NCBI GenBank assembly: GCA_946534745.1
Contig: CAMNDA010000212.1
Coordinates: forward strand, 1-5,225
DNA length: 5,225 nt
Direction of reading: 5' to 3'
DNA from: an uncultured Verrucomicrobiota bacterium
GTDB lineage: Bacteria > Verrucomicrobiota > Kiritimatiellia > RFP12 > UBA3636
Shown here in pieces: positions 4,969 through 5,225 of the stretch (positions within the stretch are counted from its first letter, which is position 1; each line of letters begins with the position of its first letter). Both the position numbers and the translations under genes were made by a program. The notes under the pieces are model-generated. The model was not told the DNA's origin. It did not search any database and worked only from the letters and a program-made list of their open reading frames with translations.

Positions 4969-5225
4969 GCAGGACACGCATCTTCATCGACGGCAGCGCC
5001 GGCACGACCGGCCTGCGCATCCGCGAACGCCTCGCCGCGCGCGAGGACCTGGAGCTGCTCGCGCTCCCCGAGGAGCGCCGCAAGGACCCCGCCGCGCGTG
5101 CCGAGGCGCTCGACGCGGCCGACGTCGCCTTCCTCTGCCTCCCGGACGCCGCCGCGGTCGAGGCCGTCTCGCTCGTTCGCAGCGAATCGACCGCGATCAT
5201 CGACACCTCCACCGCCCACCGCACC
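4965..5225 (+). CDS. argC: N-acetyl-gamma-glutamyl-phosphate reductase, type 2, N-terminal part
   Basis: The first 87 codons are present; the gene runs off the right edge, so the catalytic Cys/His region is not visible. The enzyme reduces N-acetyl-gamma-glutamyl phosphate with NADPH in arginine synthesis. Visible evidence is the dinucleotide-binding opening IFIDGSAGTTGLRIRERL (6-23), the ERRKDPAAR segment (37-45), ADVAFLCLPDAA (52-63) and IIDTSTAHR (78-86). This set, with FIDG-x-AGTTG and LP-x-ERRKD, is characteristic of the short type 2 ArgC family (about 310 residues) rather than the longer type 1. The ATG at 4965 overlaps the acyltransferase stop (ATGA), so the two are probably translationally coupled although their pathways are unrelated. 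Confidence 0.93.
   Translation, partial: MSRTRIFIDGSAGTTGLRIRERLAAREDLELLALPEERRKDPAARAEALDAADVAFLCLPDAAAVEAVSLVRSESTAIIDTSTAHRT

Noticed and set aside
3484..4977. Long open frame on the minus strand (497 codons) opposite HPr, the lipoprotein, the acyltransferase and the first bases of argC
   Set aside because: The translation is Arg/Gly/Ala-rich low complexity with no recognisable motif. Strong C/G third-position bias of the plus-strand genes removes stop codons from the opposite strand.
1..5225. tRNA, rRNA, CRISPR array, insertion sequence or phage attachment site
   Set aside because: None seen: nearly all bases belong to tightly packed genes of uniform composition, with no spaced repeats, terminal inverted repeats or transposase-like frame.

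Overview
The window is about 5.2 kb of very GC-rich, densely coding DNA. Every supported gene lies on the plus strand. It carries a Gram-negative envelope cluster: CMP-Kdo synthetase (3' end only), Kdo-8-phosphate synthase, three Lpt lipopolysaccharide-export genes and a lipid A-type acyltransferase. Between these sit a ribosome hibernation factor, an HPr phosphocarrier and a small PEGA-like lipoprotein. The 5' end of a type 2 argC runs off the right edge. The Kdo and Lpt genes show an LPS-making diderm. The kdsB/kdsA/lpt order, the metal-dependent form of KdsA and the style of the LptA-like protein suggest the PVC superphylum, perhaps a Kiritimatiellota or Lentisphaerota relative. That placement is inference from remembered family resemblance and was not tested.

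Left block (1-2874): the kdsB tail, a sigma70-type promoter (113-141), then kdsA, an LptC-like gene, an LptA-like gene and lptB. Start and stop codons overlap by 4 nt at kdsA/lptC and lptC/lptA, and lptB follows after 10 nt, so this reads as one operon. Its products would make the Kdo precursor and export finished LPS across the periplasm.

Right block (2875-5225): a 114-nt gap holds a second promoter (2880-2908) that is almost a copy of the first (28 of 38 aligned positions identical). It is followed by hpf, an HPr gene, the lipoprotein gene, an lpxL/htrB-family gene and argC, with gaps of 14, 9 and 13 nt and a final 4-nt overlap. The lptB-hpf-HPr succession recalls the proteobacterial lptB-rpoN-hpf-ptsN-rapZ-npr neighbourhood, but rpoN, ptsN and rapZ are absent here.

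No tRNA, rRNA, CRISPR array, mobile element or convincing intrinsic terminator was seen. Most of the window is ordinary housekeeping and envelope biology. The points most worth a second look are the twin promoters, the reduced lpt-hpf-HPr arrangement, the apparently cleavable signal on the LptC-like protein and the unassigned lipoprotein.
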